From Chrysomallon squamiferum (lineage: Eukaryota; Mollusca; Gastropoda; Neomphalida; Peltospiridae): a DNA stretch of 62,000 nucleotides. The notes under the pieces were generated by a model, which did not search any database, was not told where the DNA came from, and worked only from the letters and a program-made list of their open reading frames with translations. The position numbers and the translations under genes are program-made. Below, one piece after another: positions 1-12,344 of the stretch (positions are counted from its first letter, which is position 1; the number at the start of each line of letters is the position of its first letter). Location of the stretch: contig CM022670.1 of assembly GCA_012295275.1 (NCBI GenBank), positions 9,972,083 to 10,034,082 of the forward strand, written 5' to 3'.

Positions 1-329
1 GCGATTTTTATTTCACTTATTTAAAAAAGTTATCACCTAGAAATTTATTTTATATTTTGTTTCCGTTTATGTTATTGTTGTTTTATTCATTTATTTCTGA
101 AACAGTTATTTTAAAATTTAGTTTTTCGTTATTTTTTTATTTATACATAAATAAATAATAAAAGTTCAGTAATTAGTTAACCATAGTTCTTTAGCTCCAA
201 CGTCTCAACAAAACGAATTTAACATTAAGTATCTTCATTAACAATCGTTATCGTCATCTTCAACACCAAGAACAACATCATCAATGTTATCACCTTCAGC
301 AACATCATGTTGGGACTTCTGTTTTTCAG
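1..329. other. Intronic sequence 5' of the first recognised EGF exon
   Basis: AT-rich sequence ending in a polypyrimidine/CAG acceptor at 327-329. It contains CAT/CAA-type triplet runs but no EGF-like or other recognisable exon. The gene that continues at 330 must start left of the window, because its first visible exon begins in phase 1 in the middle of a protein. Confidence 0.6.
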
Positions 330-1898
330 AGTGTTTGCCTGGTATGTACGGTCCTGCCTGCAGTGTAAAATGTGGTAATTGTGCAACTCCTCCCTGTAAC
401 AGAGTTGATGGAAGATGCAATGAAGATGGCTGCGTCATTGGTTTCTACGGGCAACAGTGCCACGACGGTGAGTTCTTGTCTCACGAGCAATATCAGAAAT
501 ATTTTCAAAATCAATGTTGGATAAGCAAATGTTTGTCCGGAATTTAAAAATACTGGTCAAAATGGTTGTGGGAAAAGTTGATTTTTCTGACTGAAGACAA
601 ATGATCGAATTACAAGCATTGGGATGTCAGTGGATAATAATAATTACGCTTATGTTTAGAAAATTAAACAAACTATAATAAAAAACCTTATTTTCAACAA
701 ACCTTATTTATTTCCTTTTACCAGTTCAGATACAGATTTAGTTTTTTCTTACAAAAAATTAGCTGTTTAACATATTCGTTAATCAATATTTAATGTTTCT
801 GTCATAAAGCATGTAATCCCGGATTCTACGGCCAAGACTGCAAGAAGAAATGTGGACACTGCGCTGGGAACCCGTCTTGTGACACGTACACTGGAAGATG
901 TGCTGACAAATGCAAACCAGGCTGGACCGGAGACAACTGCCAGCAAGGTATCTGCAGTCCAGTTTGTTCCGTCCCATACTTTATTAGTAACAAACATTGA
1001 CAGGTAGTAACGAATAAAACAAACATTTAAAGATGTACAGAAAAACGTGAATACACTCTTTGTAATAATGACCCTTTATTTGACTATTATTTTATTCATA
1101 GTATTCGTGATTAGTGATAATTAAAACGAACATTTATAAAAACGTCCATATTTTAGTGTATATTACTTTTATCATAAAACATATAAAACCTGATCACAGT
1201 ATTTCATACGTATTTACATAATTAATCTTATTAAGCAATAGTTAAAAATTATGACATTGTTAATGGCCTTTTAATCAGAGTGCCCTGGCGGAACATGGGG
1301 AGATAACTGCATAATGACGTGTGGCTTGTGCTATCAAAACAAAGACTGTAATCCAGAAACTGGGCTCTGTGATCAAGGTTGTTTCGACGGCTTCAGCGGA
1401 ACATACTGTACAATAGGTTTGTATCTGAGGGCTTAGATTTATATTTTAATTTATCCTTCATCAACTTTGTAAGTTACAAAACACACAAAGAAACACACAC
1501 ACACACACACATACATACATACATACATATATACATACATACATTCATAATTCATAAACAAATTCATACATTAATAACACATACATTCATACATACACAC
1601 ACACACATTCATTCATTCACAAACATATATATGCACACACATACACATACGGTCACCTGCACAGATACATACACATAATACTGCATTTAAATGAACGGTT
1701 TCAATTTCAGAGAAGGAGTTTCATGACGAGGCCAGCAATCTGCTGGCGCCATTCATGGCCATCACGGTGAGCATCTTGATGGCCGTCTTCATCTTCCTTG
1801 TCGTTTGTCTCGTCTTCAAATGGCGCTCAGAGTACACCATCGAGGAACTGCAAGAGCAGAAGAGAGAATCAGAATTTCTCCTCAGAATTAACAGCTGA
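330..1898 (+). CDS. EGF-repeat type I membrane protein (MEGF/SREC-like), 3' part
   Basis: Four exons are visible: 330-467, 810-947, 1279-1416 and 1711-1898, all bounded by AG/GT and all in phase 1. The first three are exactly 138 bp and each encodes one laminin-type EGF-like domain with eight cysteines, for example ECPGGTWGDNC at its start and CDPETG-like or CNPETG spacing in the middle. The last exon has a short acidic stalk, one hydrophobic helix (about LLAPFMAITVSILMAVFIF), a stop-transfer KWR and a cytoplasmic tail of about 26 residues ending at TGA 1896-1898. No kinase, PTP or ITAM motif is in the tail. Family knowledge: such proteins are scavenger or adhesion receptors; the ligand here is unknown. 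The same exon design occurs in the phosphatase gene at 41-45 kb, so this may be a relative that lost or never had the phosphatase half. The 5' end lies outside the window. Confidence 0.85.
1491..1680 (+). repeat. CA/TACA microsatellite in last intron of EGF gene
   Basis: Mixed (AC)n, (ATAC)n and (ATTC)n tracts fill most of the intron between the exons ending at 1416 and starting at 1711. The long open frame across it is purely repeat-derived. Confidence 0.85.
1711..1898 (+). other. Terminal exon: transmembrane helix and short tail
   Basis: The acceptor CAG ends at 1710. The reading frame starts EKEFHDEAS, passes through about 24 hydrophobic residues, then KWRSEYTIEELQEQKRESE and ends LLRINS. 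The tail is charged and probably helical (EELQEQKRESE). A candidate distal polyadenylation signal AATAAA lies at 2801-2806, about 900 bp past the stop, but nearer weak variants cannot be excluded. Confidence 0.8.
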
Positions 1899-2083
1899 AA
1901 GTCGATTCCAAATCTCACTTTTAAAAGCCCATATATCATTTTTAACTGTGAAACGTTCTTAGCTCAAAGGATGAATAACAGCATTAAACGTTATCACAAT
2001 TTTTGCTGAAACAGTTCCACAACATGAAAGTCGCTATAAACTGTTTATAACATAAGGACTGTTATTACCAGACAGACAGACAG

Positions 2084-2118
<35 letters not shown>

Positions 2119-3372
2119 TGGGGTTCCAAACTTGATGCCTTAACTAAATATGACTAAATACAAACAGTGATATTACGTAAATGAGTTTCTGCATCAGTCT
2201 TGAGCAACCAGTGAACGATAATTATATTTTAAAAAAAACAATGGCTCTAAAAATGTACTAGCAACAACAATTAAATAATGTCTTACAATAACAAGACTTC
2301 AATCGCATATGTCCAGGGCAAAAACATTCCAATGGACTATTCCAGGATAAATATTGCCTTCTTATTTCCCTGTAATTGCTGAATTAGTTTAGTTCTAGCC
2401 CCTTATTTAAGTGGTAAAGTTTGTGATATTTGCCTTTTCATTGTTCTCGGAAAAAATATACGTTTTTTGGTGGTAGATGTGGCAGTTTTCTTTCGATATC
2501 TGCAATTAACCGTTAAAAAAAAAAAAAAAAAAATGACCATTACAACGCTAATTATTAGGCACAAACAATACGCTAAAATATAGGCCAGATGTATATGACT
2601 TAAAGATTCGTTTTTATCTTATTTTTCAGTAAAACTGTTGTAGAATGAGAATACTGTAGGTGATGAGAACTTTGTGTGTGTGCGTACATATTTATGTATA
2701 TTTACTTGTGTGTCTGCGAGTGTGTAAATGAGTAGAAATACGTAAAACTATTTTTAAAAAAAATAATTTCTGAACATGTAACATTATTTCTCCTTTTGAC
2801 AATAAAATGAATAAACTGACATAATAATATAGTTGTTATCTTTTAAAATTCTTTTATACACTGTAAATATAAATAACGACAATTATTTTTATACATTTTA
2901 AACAATAAATAAATACATTCATTCATTCATTCATTCGTTTGTTGATTCATTAAATAAATAATAAAATCTGAGAGAAAACAAAAAGACATTACGAATGTAT
3001 CCCACATGAAATGACGTAATGATAAAATGGAAAAATACCCTTAACACTGTGTTTCTCAAAACTGGCGTCAGCGGATTTGAGTAAAATTAACTTTTAATGA
3101 TTTTTTAAAAAATGAGAGCATTACTTACGTATAATAATGCAACAGAATAAAATGTATTATACGATGACGAAGAAAAAGTTGCAAACCAGATACAAGTACT
3201 TTAATGTTTCCGACGTACTTAATTTAAATATAAACAGTATGGGGACATGGCGATCAGCATCCGTAATGTTAGCCAACAGACTATTTATTGTTTTTTTGTG
3301 TTTTTTTCGTGTGTGTGTTTTTTTTTCAGTTGTTGTAGTTATTGTTGTTGATTTTTGATGATCAGAAATACA

Positions 3373-3385
3373 TACGTATGTACAT

Positions 3386-3454
<69 letters not shown>

Positions 3455-3475
3455 TGTATGTATGTATGTACCACC
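3373..3475 (+). repeat. Compound ATAC / TA / TATG microsatellite
   Basis: ATACATAC followed by a long (TA)n and then (TATG)n up to about 3470. The overlapping frames on both strands are low-complexity artefacts. Confidence 0.9.
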
Positions 3476-4067
3476 ACACATACACACACACTACATTATA
3501 TAATACATGCAAACATGCTTACAAACCTACCTACATACAAACATGGACACAAATATAAATACATTTATACATGCTTATACACACTCACACACACAAAGAA
3601 ATATATATGATTATTACTATATATACCTATATCAACATGAATTTTAATGAAGCTATATACTGAATGCTGTAAATGTCAGTTTTGTCATAGGAACAATCGC
3701 AACAAGATCATGTAGGAACAGACCAGGGTCCTTAACAATTACAATGAATGGAAAATAAGTACAACAGCCATAACCTTAACATGCGGTCATTGAAAATAAT
3801 TTAAACAAAATTCCAAATCCGCCAGTAAGTATAATCAATAACAGTTCATTTAAAAGCCTTTGATACACACAGAATTATAATTAAATTATTTTGTTCAAAA
3901 CAACTGTACAATGAAACTCTTAGCAAAATAACTGCCTGAGGCAAAGGGAATTCAAACAAGAAAGCAAACCCTGAATTAGCTGGAAAATATAAAAACCAAA
4001 TATGAGACCAGAGCCATCTTAAAATGTACATCATTCTTTGTTTTGTTTTACGTGAGTCTTCTTAGTA

Positions 4068-4069
<2 letters not shown>

Positions 4070-4156
<87 letters not shown>
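4070..4156 (+). repeat. (CT)n microsatellite
   Basis: An uninterrupted dinucleotide CT run of about 86 bp. Confidence 0.95.
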
Positions 4157-4159
<3 letters not shown>

Positions 4160-5241
4160 CATCTGAACAAATGACTGTCTAAATATGTCTATCTATCTAT
4201 CTGTTTATATGTGTGTGTGTTTTTGTGTATATATGTATGTATATGTGTCTACGTCTATATTTGTATGTGTCTATGTAAATATAATGCTTAGTTTAAGATA
4301 CATATTATTTATTTATTTATTACACGATACATGTTTTAAAATAAATACATGCCTATATATGTATATATATATATATATTTTTTTTTAGTACATTTAACAT
4401 AATTAACATTTTTTGGCTATGACAGTTTTTAATGTTACCGGTTCGTATTACATACGTGTAGCTAACTGATAAAGGAAAGGCATAGATAGGAGTAAATTGT
4501 GAAATACATTTGATAACATCGACATCAAGTTCACGGATGAGAAATAGCTTGCAAATTAGTAATGCATATTATTTTAACGTAAGTAGACGACAATGTAAAA
4601 TTGTATTTAATAACTGAAGTTATGCATCATATCTGAACGGGTAAAATAAATTTTCTAAATTCTGAACGTTTTTAAAAAAAAAATGATAATAATATAATAT
4701 AAAATAATACAATACCGTATAATATAATATAATATAATATAAAACGTTACTCTCTCTGTCGTTTCTGCAGCTACTACTACCATTACTACCATTACTACTA
4801 CTATAGCTCTAAAGCAGCAATAACTAGTGTTATTAGTACTACTACTACTACTACTACTGTTTATTTATATATTTATTTATTTTTGTTCTAAAAAGTACAA
4901 TCCTTTTCTTTTTCTTTCTTTCAGGTTGAGCCACAACATAAAATATTACATACAACCTTGTCAAAGAGATTTTCATCAAAATACACGACAGAAATACATA
5001 AGGAAACATCATCATATTATAACTGTATGACGTAAACGAAAGAGGCTTGACGATTAATCATACAAATAAAAAATATTAATTTGCATACCAAAGTCGACTA
5101 AGTACGTAAAAAAACAACAACAAACCAGCAGTTGTAACAAATACGTCGACGGCAGTGTCGTCTAGCTCAGTACAAAATTAACAGCCTGAAGTGAAAAATC
5201 GACTTCCGGCAATACATCCGGTTACAAGTTCGTTCGTAAAG

Positions 5242-5305
5242 ATGTCGGTCACGAAATTGGCTGTGCTGGCGATAGTGCTGAGTATTTGTTTTTCGTATTC
5301 ACAAG
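5242..5305 (+). other. Signal-peptide exon of + strand lipase
   Basis: The ATG at 5242 follows a non-coding leader; 21 mostly hydrophobic residues end in SYSQ before the donor GTAAAA at 5306. The exon is 64 bp and ends in phase 1, identical in length and phase to the first exon of the - strand paralogue (15565-15628). Confidence 0.75.
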
Positions 5306-5421
5306 GTAAAATACAAATTACTATTTCTAGTGTGTTTGCTTACATTACTGTTTAGTGGAATTTGTATTTGAAAATAATGTTCCTATTGTCTGCACTAGTG
5401 TTTTTATTTTACAGAATTTCT

Positions 5422-5511
<90 letters not shown>

Positions 5512-6562
5512 CTCCCCCCCCTCTCTCCCTCTCTCTCTCACTCACACACACACACACATACACACATACACACACGCACAGAGTCGAGAAAACTTGTTAT
5601 AGTTAGCAATCATCTACAAACTGTTAGTACACTAGGATTCATCTGTTTTAAGTAATACAAAACATGTGTTCTACGAGCTAAACATAGAGACCTGGATATG
5701 TTTGGGGTTTTTTTTTGTTCTGTTTCTTTTCCCGATAATGTGATAAAGGAGAGAAAAAAGTGTATAATATTATTCAACAACTGAATGTTTAAAACACCTT
5801 AATCCATTAATTTTAGTGCCGATTACAAGGTATCTAACTATATGCCTCTTGTGTAATAATATTATGAGAGGGATAATAATAATAAATTATAAAATCTTTC
5901 TTGTGATATTTCTGTTCGAACCAGTGACCAACAACTGGCATGTGCTGTCTGGTTTATGTATGCATTATTGTTAATCGGCAGTAAAGACTGCAGACAATTT
6001 TCTCTCAGCTATCGTTATTGGCGACTATTGGTCAAAGGACATCTAAACTGTTATTATTATTATTGTTGTTGTTGTTGTTTTTGTTCTGTTTTTGTTGTTG
6101 TTGTTATTATTATGTTGTTGTTGTTTTTGCAAATATTTTTTATATAACCCTATTAATATAGGCTGGCTAGTGCCCTCTGATTCGAGAAGTAAAATCTGTT
6201 ACGGTGTTTGGGGATGTTTTCACAAGAAGTGGCCATTTCAGAAAACTGAGCTGCCTAGACGACCTAACCAGCTTGGAGTTCAGTTCAAACTGTACACCAA
6301 ATACCACCCAGTTCGTACGATATCGGTTACCGAGACTAGTGCGTCACTGCGTTCCAAAAACGCCTTCTTCCCTAATCGTCCCACAAAAATAATCATCCAT
6401 GGTTACCAAGACTCCGGACGAAATTCATGGGTTTTACGGATGGTTGAAGAACTTTTGAAAAAGGTCAGTGTTTGCTAATAATTATTTTTATTATTTAGTT
6501 TCTTATTAGAAAATATTAATTACACAGTGGATTGTTTAATTTAATTTAATTGTTTATAAGCG

Positions 6563-6656
<94 letters not shown>

Positions 6657-8653
6657 AAAATATCAGTTTCCACAATACGATTTTTATTATTTATATATTT
6701 GTTTATTTATTTACAGGAACCAATGAATGTTTTTGTCGTGGATTGGAAAAAAGGCGCTAAATTTTTTGACTATCCCAAGTAACATCTGATTCTCGATTGG
6801 TTGGCCGTATTGTTGCTGGGTTACTTCAGACACTAATCGATTCTGGCGCCAGTCCTGGCTCTATTCATTTGATTGGCCACAGTCTCGGCGCTCAAATTGC
6901 GGGATATGCCGCAGAAAGAATTTCTGGTATAGGAAGGATTACAGGTATTTAAATTCTACATTTGATCCCAGCCTACGTGCTAATAGTCTATAAACATTTT
7001 GTGCACTTTAAATTACTACTACTACTACTAGTTATACTGTTATCATCATCATCATCATCATCATTATGATTATTATTATTATTATTAGGACTGGATCCGG
7101 CAGGACCATCTTTCGAAGGACGACCAGCTTCAGCTAGACTCGATCGCTCAGACGCGAATTTTGTCGACGTCATACATACGGATGCAGAACCTCTTGCAAA
7201 ACTGGGTATTTTACATTTCCATTTTTCAAAGAGAGATCCGAGAATACATATAACAAATGCCTCACAGATACTTCACTAATAACAAGGAATTAGATGTTTT
7301 AATTTAAAATTAAATCTTTTATCTCGGCTTTTCAAGTAAATATTTCTATACTCTGCTTACGATTATCGTTTTTCAAATTCCTGTTACTGAAGCTAGTAGT
7401 GTCCTAATAGTGTGTGTCTATGAATGTAAACTGAACTGTCCTGTGAAATTTGTTTTAACGAATCATGCTACTCTTTCTTCTTCTACTTCTCCTCTCCCTC
7501 CTTCTTTTTCTTCTTCTTATTATTACTATTATTATAATCACGTTTTTGTATTGTATACAGAATAAGGTATACCTTTTGTTACGTTCATTTCAGGGCTAGG
7601 TATTAAAATGGTCTCGGGACATGTTGATTTCTATCCCAATGGTGGCATTAATCAGCCAGGCTTGCCCAAACGATATTCTAGAAATGGTATCCCGTCTTCT
7701 GTCTGGCGGATGTAAGCGGATATCTTAATTTTAAAAGTTGAATAATAATAATAAAAAGAAATAACAGAAAGGAAAGAAAGAAAATGTGAAGAAAACAGTG
7801 ACCTAGTTTATAATTGTGCTCTGCCTGTTATGTATGTTTGTGCGTGGTCGTATGTGTGCGTGCGTGTGAAACACTGATTAGTTGATTTTATTTAACCAGT
7901 TTTAGAGATTAACTATAAATATTGTAACTGACACATATGTATATTATACCAATATATATATATATATATATGTTAGTTACGTTTAGCAGGAAAACGCCAT
8001 ATGACCTTTTCTGTTGTGCTTTTCTTTATTTTATTATTTTTTTATTATTATTATTATTATTTTAAATTAACTTTTAATTTTAAAAATATGCCTAAGACCT
8101 GATATTAATTTAATGGTTTGCATTTCAGCTTTGCTTTATTCTGTGGGCTGCAGCCATATGCGGGCGATCGATCTATTTACGGAATCTATAAACTCGCGAT
8201 GCCAGTTCAAAGCCAGTCGGTGTTCTAGCGTCAACCGGATAAGCGCAGACGCTTGTACTCCATGTCGCACTGGTTGCGCAAGAATGGGTTACTACGCAGA
8301 CGCAAACCGTACTTCCGGTATATACTACTTAGAAACGAAACGACAGAAGCCATATTGCAGTGAGTATTGTTTTTGTGTTGTTGTTTCTTTTCTTCTTATT
8401 TTATTATTATTATTATAATTTATTTTTTTTAATGAATTATTTTCATAAGCCGATTAATTAATTATTGTTAATAATTAAGCAACAACAACAACAGAATAAA
8501 ACAAATTAAATACTATTCATTATGCATGAGGTAACGTTCAAAATACAATAATAGTCGTATAATGTATTTCTGTTTTTACACGTTTATAAATGTACAAAAA
8601 CAGTAAACCAAATCCTAAGTAACAGATTATATTTTTGTTTTTCAGAATCGTGA
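5242..8653 (+). CDS. Pancreatic-lipase-family gene without PLAT, two frameshifts (possible pseudogene)
   Basis: Seven exons: 5242-5305, 6162-6463, 6717-6944, 7089-7205, 7594-7711, 8129-8359 and 8646-8653. All junctions are GT-AG. Exon 1 encodes a signal peptide ([14 protein letters not shown]...). Exon 2 has CYGVWGCF and IIHGY (oxyanion region). Exon 3 has the nucleophile elbow GHSLGA, exon 4 the catalytic Asp in GLDPAGP, and exon 6 the catalytic His in GCSHMRA. The protein would be about 355 residues and stops right after the catalytic domain, so it lacks the C-terminal PLAT domain, like single-domain phospholipase-A1/lipase relatives. Exon 3 is 228 bp where the paralogue at 13992-14220 has 229; the missing base at CCC 6774-6776 puts a TAA at 6780. 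Exon 5 has an extra T at 7662-7663 in what should be PGCPND. Splice sites and triad are otherwise intact. It is either recently disabled or mis-sequenced; substrate (triglyceride, phospholipid or galactolipid) cannot be decided. Confidence 0.85.
5425..5577 (+). repeat. CT / TA / CA compound microsatellite in lipase intron 1
   Basis: (CT)n, then (TA)n, CT-rich, and (AC)n tracts between exons 1 and 2. Confidence 0.9.
6564..6653 (+). repeat. (GA)n microsatellite in lipase intron 2
   Basis: An uninterrupted GA run of about 90 bp, 64 bp upstream of exon 3. Confidence 0.95.
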
Positions 8654-9367
8654 AGTTAATACCAGTGAGAGCTGAATTTTACCGGTTCAGGAATTGTATA
8701 TACAAAATTAATAACTGTATAAAGCTCAGGTTCCGGATTTTAGTATTGTAAAATATTTTTCCGTATAAATGATAATTTCCATTACTTCAAGGAGAAAACG
8801 AACATCTATTTGGAGTTCACTCCTTTTGTCAGAGTTATGCTTTCTTTTCTTTTCAATTATTATTTATTTAATTTTAGCTTTTCTATTTCTATAAATGGTA
8901 TATTTTAAATATGTTGTTATTCAAGATAAAGTTTTATATTGTCAGAATTCTTTTTATATCGCTTATAAATGTGAATTTAAAAAAAAAAAAAAAAAAAAAA
9001 ATTATCATATTCATCAAGCACGGCATTATCAGGTGAAGAATTCGAGTAAGTGAATATACTTGCGAGCCAGTATTTTAAATGTTTTTTTTTTCCTAGTGAA
9101 ATTATGGAAACAAATGCTACAGTTTTGCCTAACGAACTAAAATTAATACTCAATCATTTTGATAAATTAAATGGTATGCACTGATATGTATCAAGATACG
9201 AAAACAGTCAGTATTATATTTTCTATTTATACGAATAAAGTGATTTTTTTTTTTAACTTTTGAAGTAGCAAGTTTTTATTTCACACTCCAGATAGTTAAT
9301 TGTTGGGTTTTTTGTTTTAAGACTTACGGTAACGCTTAACGAAAGCAATTTGTAACGCATATAGAGA

Positions 9368-9972
9368 CAGTCGTCGACTTACGACTGTTCCATTATACGA
9401 CAGCCCGTCTGGCAGTTTCCTCTTCTCCGTCGAAACTGGTCGGCAGGTACTCGGCACTGTCGTCGTGATTTGTGTTCATACGAAGTTCGCCGTTCAACGA
9501 CGAGTGCATTTCGGAACTTGTTCGACGTCAGCCATCTTTAGTTTACCTCAACAAAGCAGAAACGCAATACGTATGTTTGTAAAACAAAGCGAATCCATCA
9601 GCTAGCCCAAAATAGCGACATCTTTGGACCATTTGCCAGCAGTGAGTGTTCAACCAGTTATGTGCAACCTTTTTCGAGAAGCGGGCCGCATGAGAAAATT
9701 GCTCATCGTCAGGCGGATCGCTCCACTATACATACGTTAGTTTCCTCCTTAAATCACGCGAGCCATTAAAAACTCCCCACGGGACGGAGACTGCTGATGG
9801 CTGTATTAAACTCATTGTATTTGATTTAAATTAAAGGGATTACTAATAAAAAACAATAATAATAAATAAAAAAAACAAAACAAAAAAAAAACAACTACAG
9901 ATGTGCCACTAACGTCCGATTAACTTAGAACCAGTTGGTTGGAAACTTACCGTTGTTTTAAGTCGATGACTG
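9368..9972. mobile_element. Possible non-autonomous DNA transposon remnant with inverted ends
   Basis: The left end reads CAGTCGTCGACTTACGAC and the right end, read on the opposite strand, CAGTCATCGACTTAAAAC, so about 16 of the first 18 bases match as inverted repeats facing inward. The interior is non-coding and about 600 bp. Flanking 8-mers TATAGAGA (9360-9367) and TATAACTA (9973-9980) agree at only five of eight positions, so target-site duplication is unproven. Superfamily is uncertain; CAG-starting ends occur in hAT and in Tigger/pogo families. Confidence 0.4.
9655..9697 (+). mobile_element. hAT-like terminal sequence inside the remnant
   Basis: The stretch starting CAGTTATGTGCAACCTTTTT and continuing to GCGGGCCGCATG resembles the CAG...GGCAACCTTTTT...GCGGGCCGCA terminal pattern I associate with many hAT elements. 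No matching opposite end was found within a few hundred bases, so this would be a solo or nested fragment. Confidence 0.3.
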
Positions 9973-11665
9973 TATAACTATTTACTGTTTATCCGCTCAC
10001 ACAGTTATAAAATTACATGCAAAATAATTAAATAATGTTTTTACAGTTCTTATTGTTATTTTTTTTTTTATTTTATTTTGTTGTTTTATTCGTATGTTGT
10101 GTTTAAAATAGTGACAGTTTAACAGTTTGTCTCTATCATACAACTGCTGTTTTAGCACACACAGACACGCAGACTTTCACAAGACTATAATATTTATTGA
10201 CTGATGTATACGACGCTCTCCCCCCGCATGTTTTAAAACTTTGTCACACTGTAATAGTTTTAAATGGTTGCCGAGATGCAATGGTTCGTAGCATCAGTAC
10301 TGCGCAGCACAAATGTTTCCCGTTCCAGCCTTTGTCCATGCCTTTTTATCGAAGACGATGGTGTATATATTTCAGTAAGGGAAGGTACTTACTGCTAATC
10401 GACGCTAGTTCTTCGCAAGGCGGCAGTGGTTTTCCTCTCTAATTATGGTTCTTAATCATGCGCTTATTAACAGTAGGTTAAAAATGTTTTCAGTGTATAT
10501 AATTAAAAATAAAATATTTTTCTGCTCTTTTCGCTTATAACTTAAAAATAATGAAAAATAGTAATAACAACTACAGTGATAATAATAATAACAAAACAAC
10601 AACAATAATTATAATAAGTTTAAAAAGTGGAGTATTACGGGCAAAAAAGGAAAATCAGCACATCAGTTAAAACATACTTTATTTTTCAACACAGATTTTT
10701 GCAAAACAAATTTAGCAGACTAAAGCATTATCAAGTTATGCTAAAATAATCAGTTATGCAAATGTAAGACAAATAAAGACAGTTCTTGTAGAAATATAAT
10801 ATTTTATCATTTTAAAAATGTTTCTCTCAATATAATTGTATACGAGCATGAATGTATGTACACGTATATGTGTTTGTATGTGTGTATATATGTATATGTT
10901 TGGGTCTGTATTACCTTGAATTTATGTATGTATGAGTGCATTTTAGTATGTGTGTGTGAGTATATATGTGTGTATGTATGTATGTATGCTTGTATACATG
11001 CACATGCATTTCATAATTAATACACGATTATAATATATTGCCGTCAAGAAATGTATGACAGTGATCATACTTGTAAATGCCACGATCGTAATTTACGATT
11101 TGTTGTTGTTGTCACTGACAAGTTTGTGAGGGGTTTGTTAGTATTCCACTCCCCCTGTCACTGACTGTGACACCCCGACAAAATACAACCCTGAAATAAA
11201 TAAAACTAAAATTTAATAAAATAATAAATTAAATAAAATTAACATTTAATAAAAATTTAATTAAATAAAATTAACATATAGTCCGCATACTCCAGAGGTT
11301 ATTTTTATTTATTTATTTATTATTTGTTCCTCATCCAATATTAATTACTAACAACGAGATAGTAGTTTAAAAATGACTATTCACCGCCATTTTTCTGCAG
11401 ACGTCAGTTCATATAATGTACAAGGCGGAGTAATTTCCTGGTATTTTTTTTTATTTTTATTTTTATTTCTGCTCTTGTGAAGGGAAGAAATAACGGCGTT
11501 TTTATGTTTTATATCAGGAGGATTTGATTCATATACTTTGTTAGGAACGAAGATAGTTCAAAAACGATAAAAGAATAATAAAGATTTGAAAGATTTTAGA
11601 TTATTTTTTTTTAGTACACTTTAATTATATTGTATGAAGTTTGAAATTATTTAATAAAATTAAAA

Positions 11666-12278
11666 TCACCGCGTTCTTCGTCTTGCAGATAACACTCTCA
11701 CTTTCTCCACCACCAAATTTGGATTATTTCTCCAGAAGAAAATGCTTCGGGTATGTTCGTAAAATATTTCCGCCCGTTGTACTTCGCCAATTTCCGTGTC
11801 TGAGACAATTACCCCGTAAAGGAATTCGCCATGTTGAATAGAGCCGCTGAAAAGAATATTATGTTAAATTTTTAAAATATATTTTATTTATCACTTTTTA
11901 AAACATTTTCTTTTATTATTATTATTATTATTATAATTATTATTATTATTATTATTATTTTAAATTTCTGTTTTGTTGTCCTAAATAAATAAATTGTTGT
12001 ACAACAATTTGTTGTCCTAAAACTAAAAAATAAAATTGTGATAAAATTGTTAACGTTTTTTTAATAATAATAAAAATAAAAATATCTAAAAATTATGATA
12101 ATAATAATAATAGTCTCCTTTTTCTATTATAAAATAATGCAAACAAAAATAACAAAACAATACCTAATTATTTGGCTCACATCAGTGTTTCCATTGGCTC
12201 CGTGCAGCTGAACCTTGACCTGACCCCTTAAATTATTCATGCGCCCTGACAGTTTGATCTGAACAAAATACTGCGTCA
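11666..12278 (-). other. PLAT-domain exons of - strand lipase
   Basis: Exon 12278-12164 begins in phase 1 and gives [12 protein letters not shown] and HGANGNTD, and ends ...IIS using donor GTATTG in phase 2. Exon 11846-11666 resumes in phase 2 and gives [11 protein letters not shown], then [14 protein letters not shown] and FFWRNN. Spacing and the LSG, GN and GEV..F.W pattern match the beta-sandwich PLAT/LH2 domain of vertebrate pancreatic lipases. No equivalent was found in the + strand paralogue. Confidence 0.75.
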
Positions 12279-12297
12279 CTAAAATCAATTAAACGAC

Positions 12298-12344
<47 letters not shown>

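Larger units (their letters stand above)
1899..5241. other. Intergenic region between EGF gene and first lipase gene
   Basis: Contains the probable 3' UTR of the EGF gene (from 1899), then AT-rich DNA with many microsatellites: (CA)n at about 2083-2116, TA/TATG at about 3380-3475, (CT)n at 4070-4156 and ACT triplets around 4770-4858. The last 150 bp before 5242 is more complex and slightly GC-richer (ACGTCGACGG, TCCGGC), as expected for a promoter or 5' UTR. No coding exon was recognised. Confidence 0.6.
8654..11665. other. Intergenic region between the convergent lipase genes
   Basis: Starts with the 3' UTR of the + strand lipase (more complex to about 8830, then AT-rich with a 24-bp A run near 8980). 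It includes a possible DNA-transposon remnant at 9368-9972, a patch of higher complexity at 10200-10440 of unknown nature, TG/TA-rich DNA at 10840-11000, and the 3' flank of the - strand lipase. No PLAT exon that could extend the + strand lipase was found here. Confidence 0.55.

Noticed and set aside
2508-2533. Long A or T runs (here, 8978, 18620, 21131, 26798, 38871, 41001, 59117) as retroposon poly(A) tails
   Set aside because: No target-site duplications or recognisable SINE/LINE sequence next to them; homopolymer runs are common throughout this AT-rich DNA.
8646-8752. Open frame after the last + strand lipase acceptor (phase-2 reading, [10 protein letters not shown] and onward) as a PLAT exon
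   Set aside because: It does not fit the phase of the preceding exon (phase 1) and shows none of the LSG, GN or F.W features seen in the PLAT exons of the paralogue; the phase-correct reading stops after two residues.
10197-10442. 81-residue open frame in the region between the lipases as a gene
   Set aside because: No signal peptide, domain or splice context; composition is higher-complexity than its surroundings but no family is recognised. It may be transposon-derived.
11641-11841. 66-residue + strand open frame
   Set aside because: It is the antisense shadow of the second PLAT exon of the minus-strand lipase.
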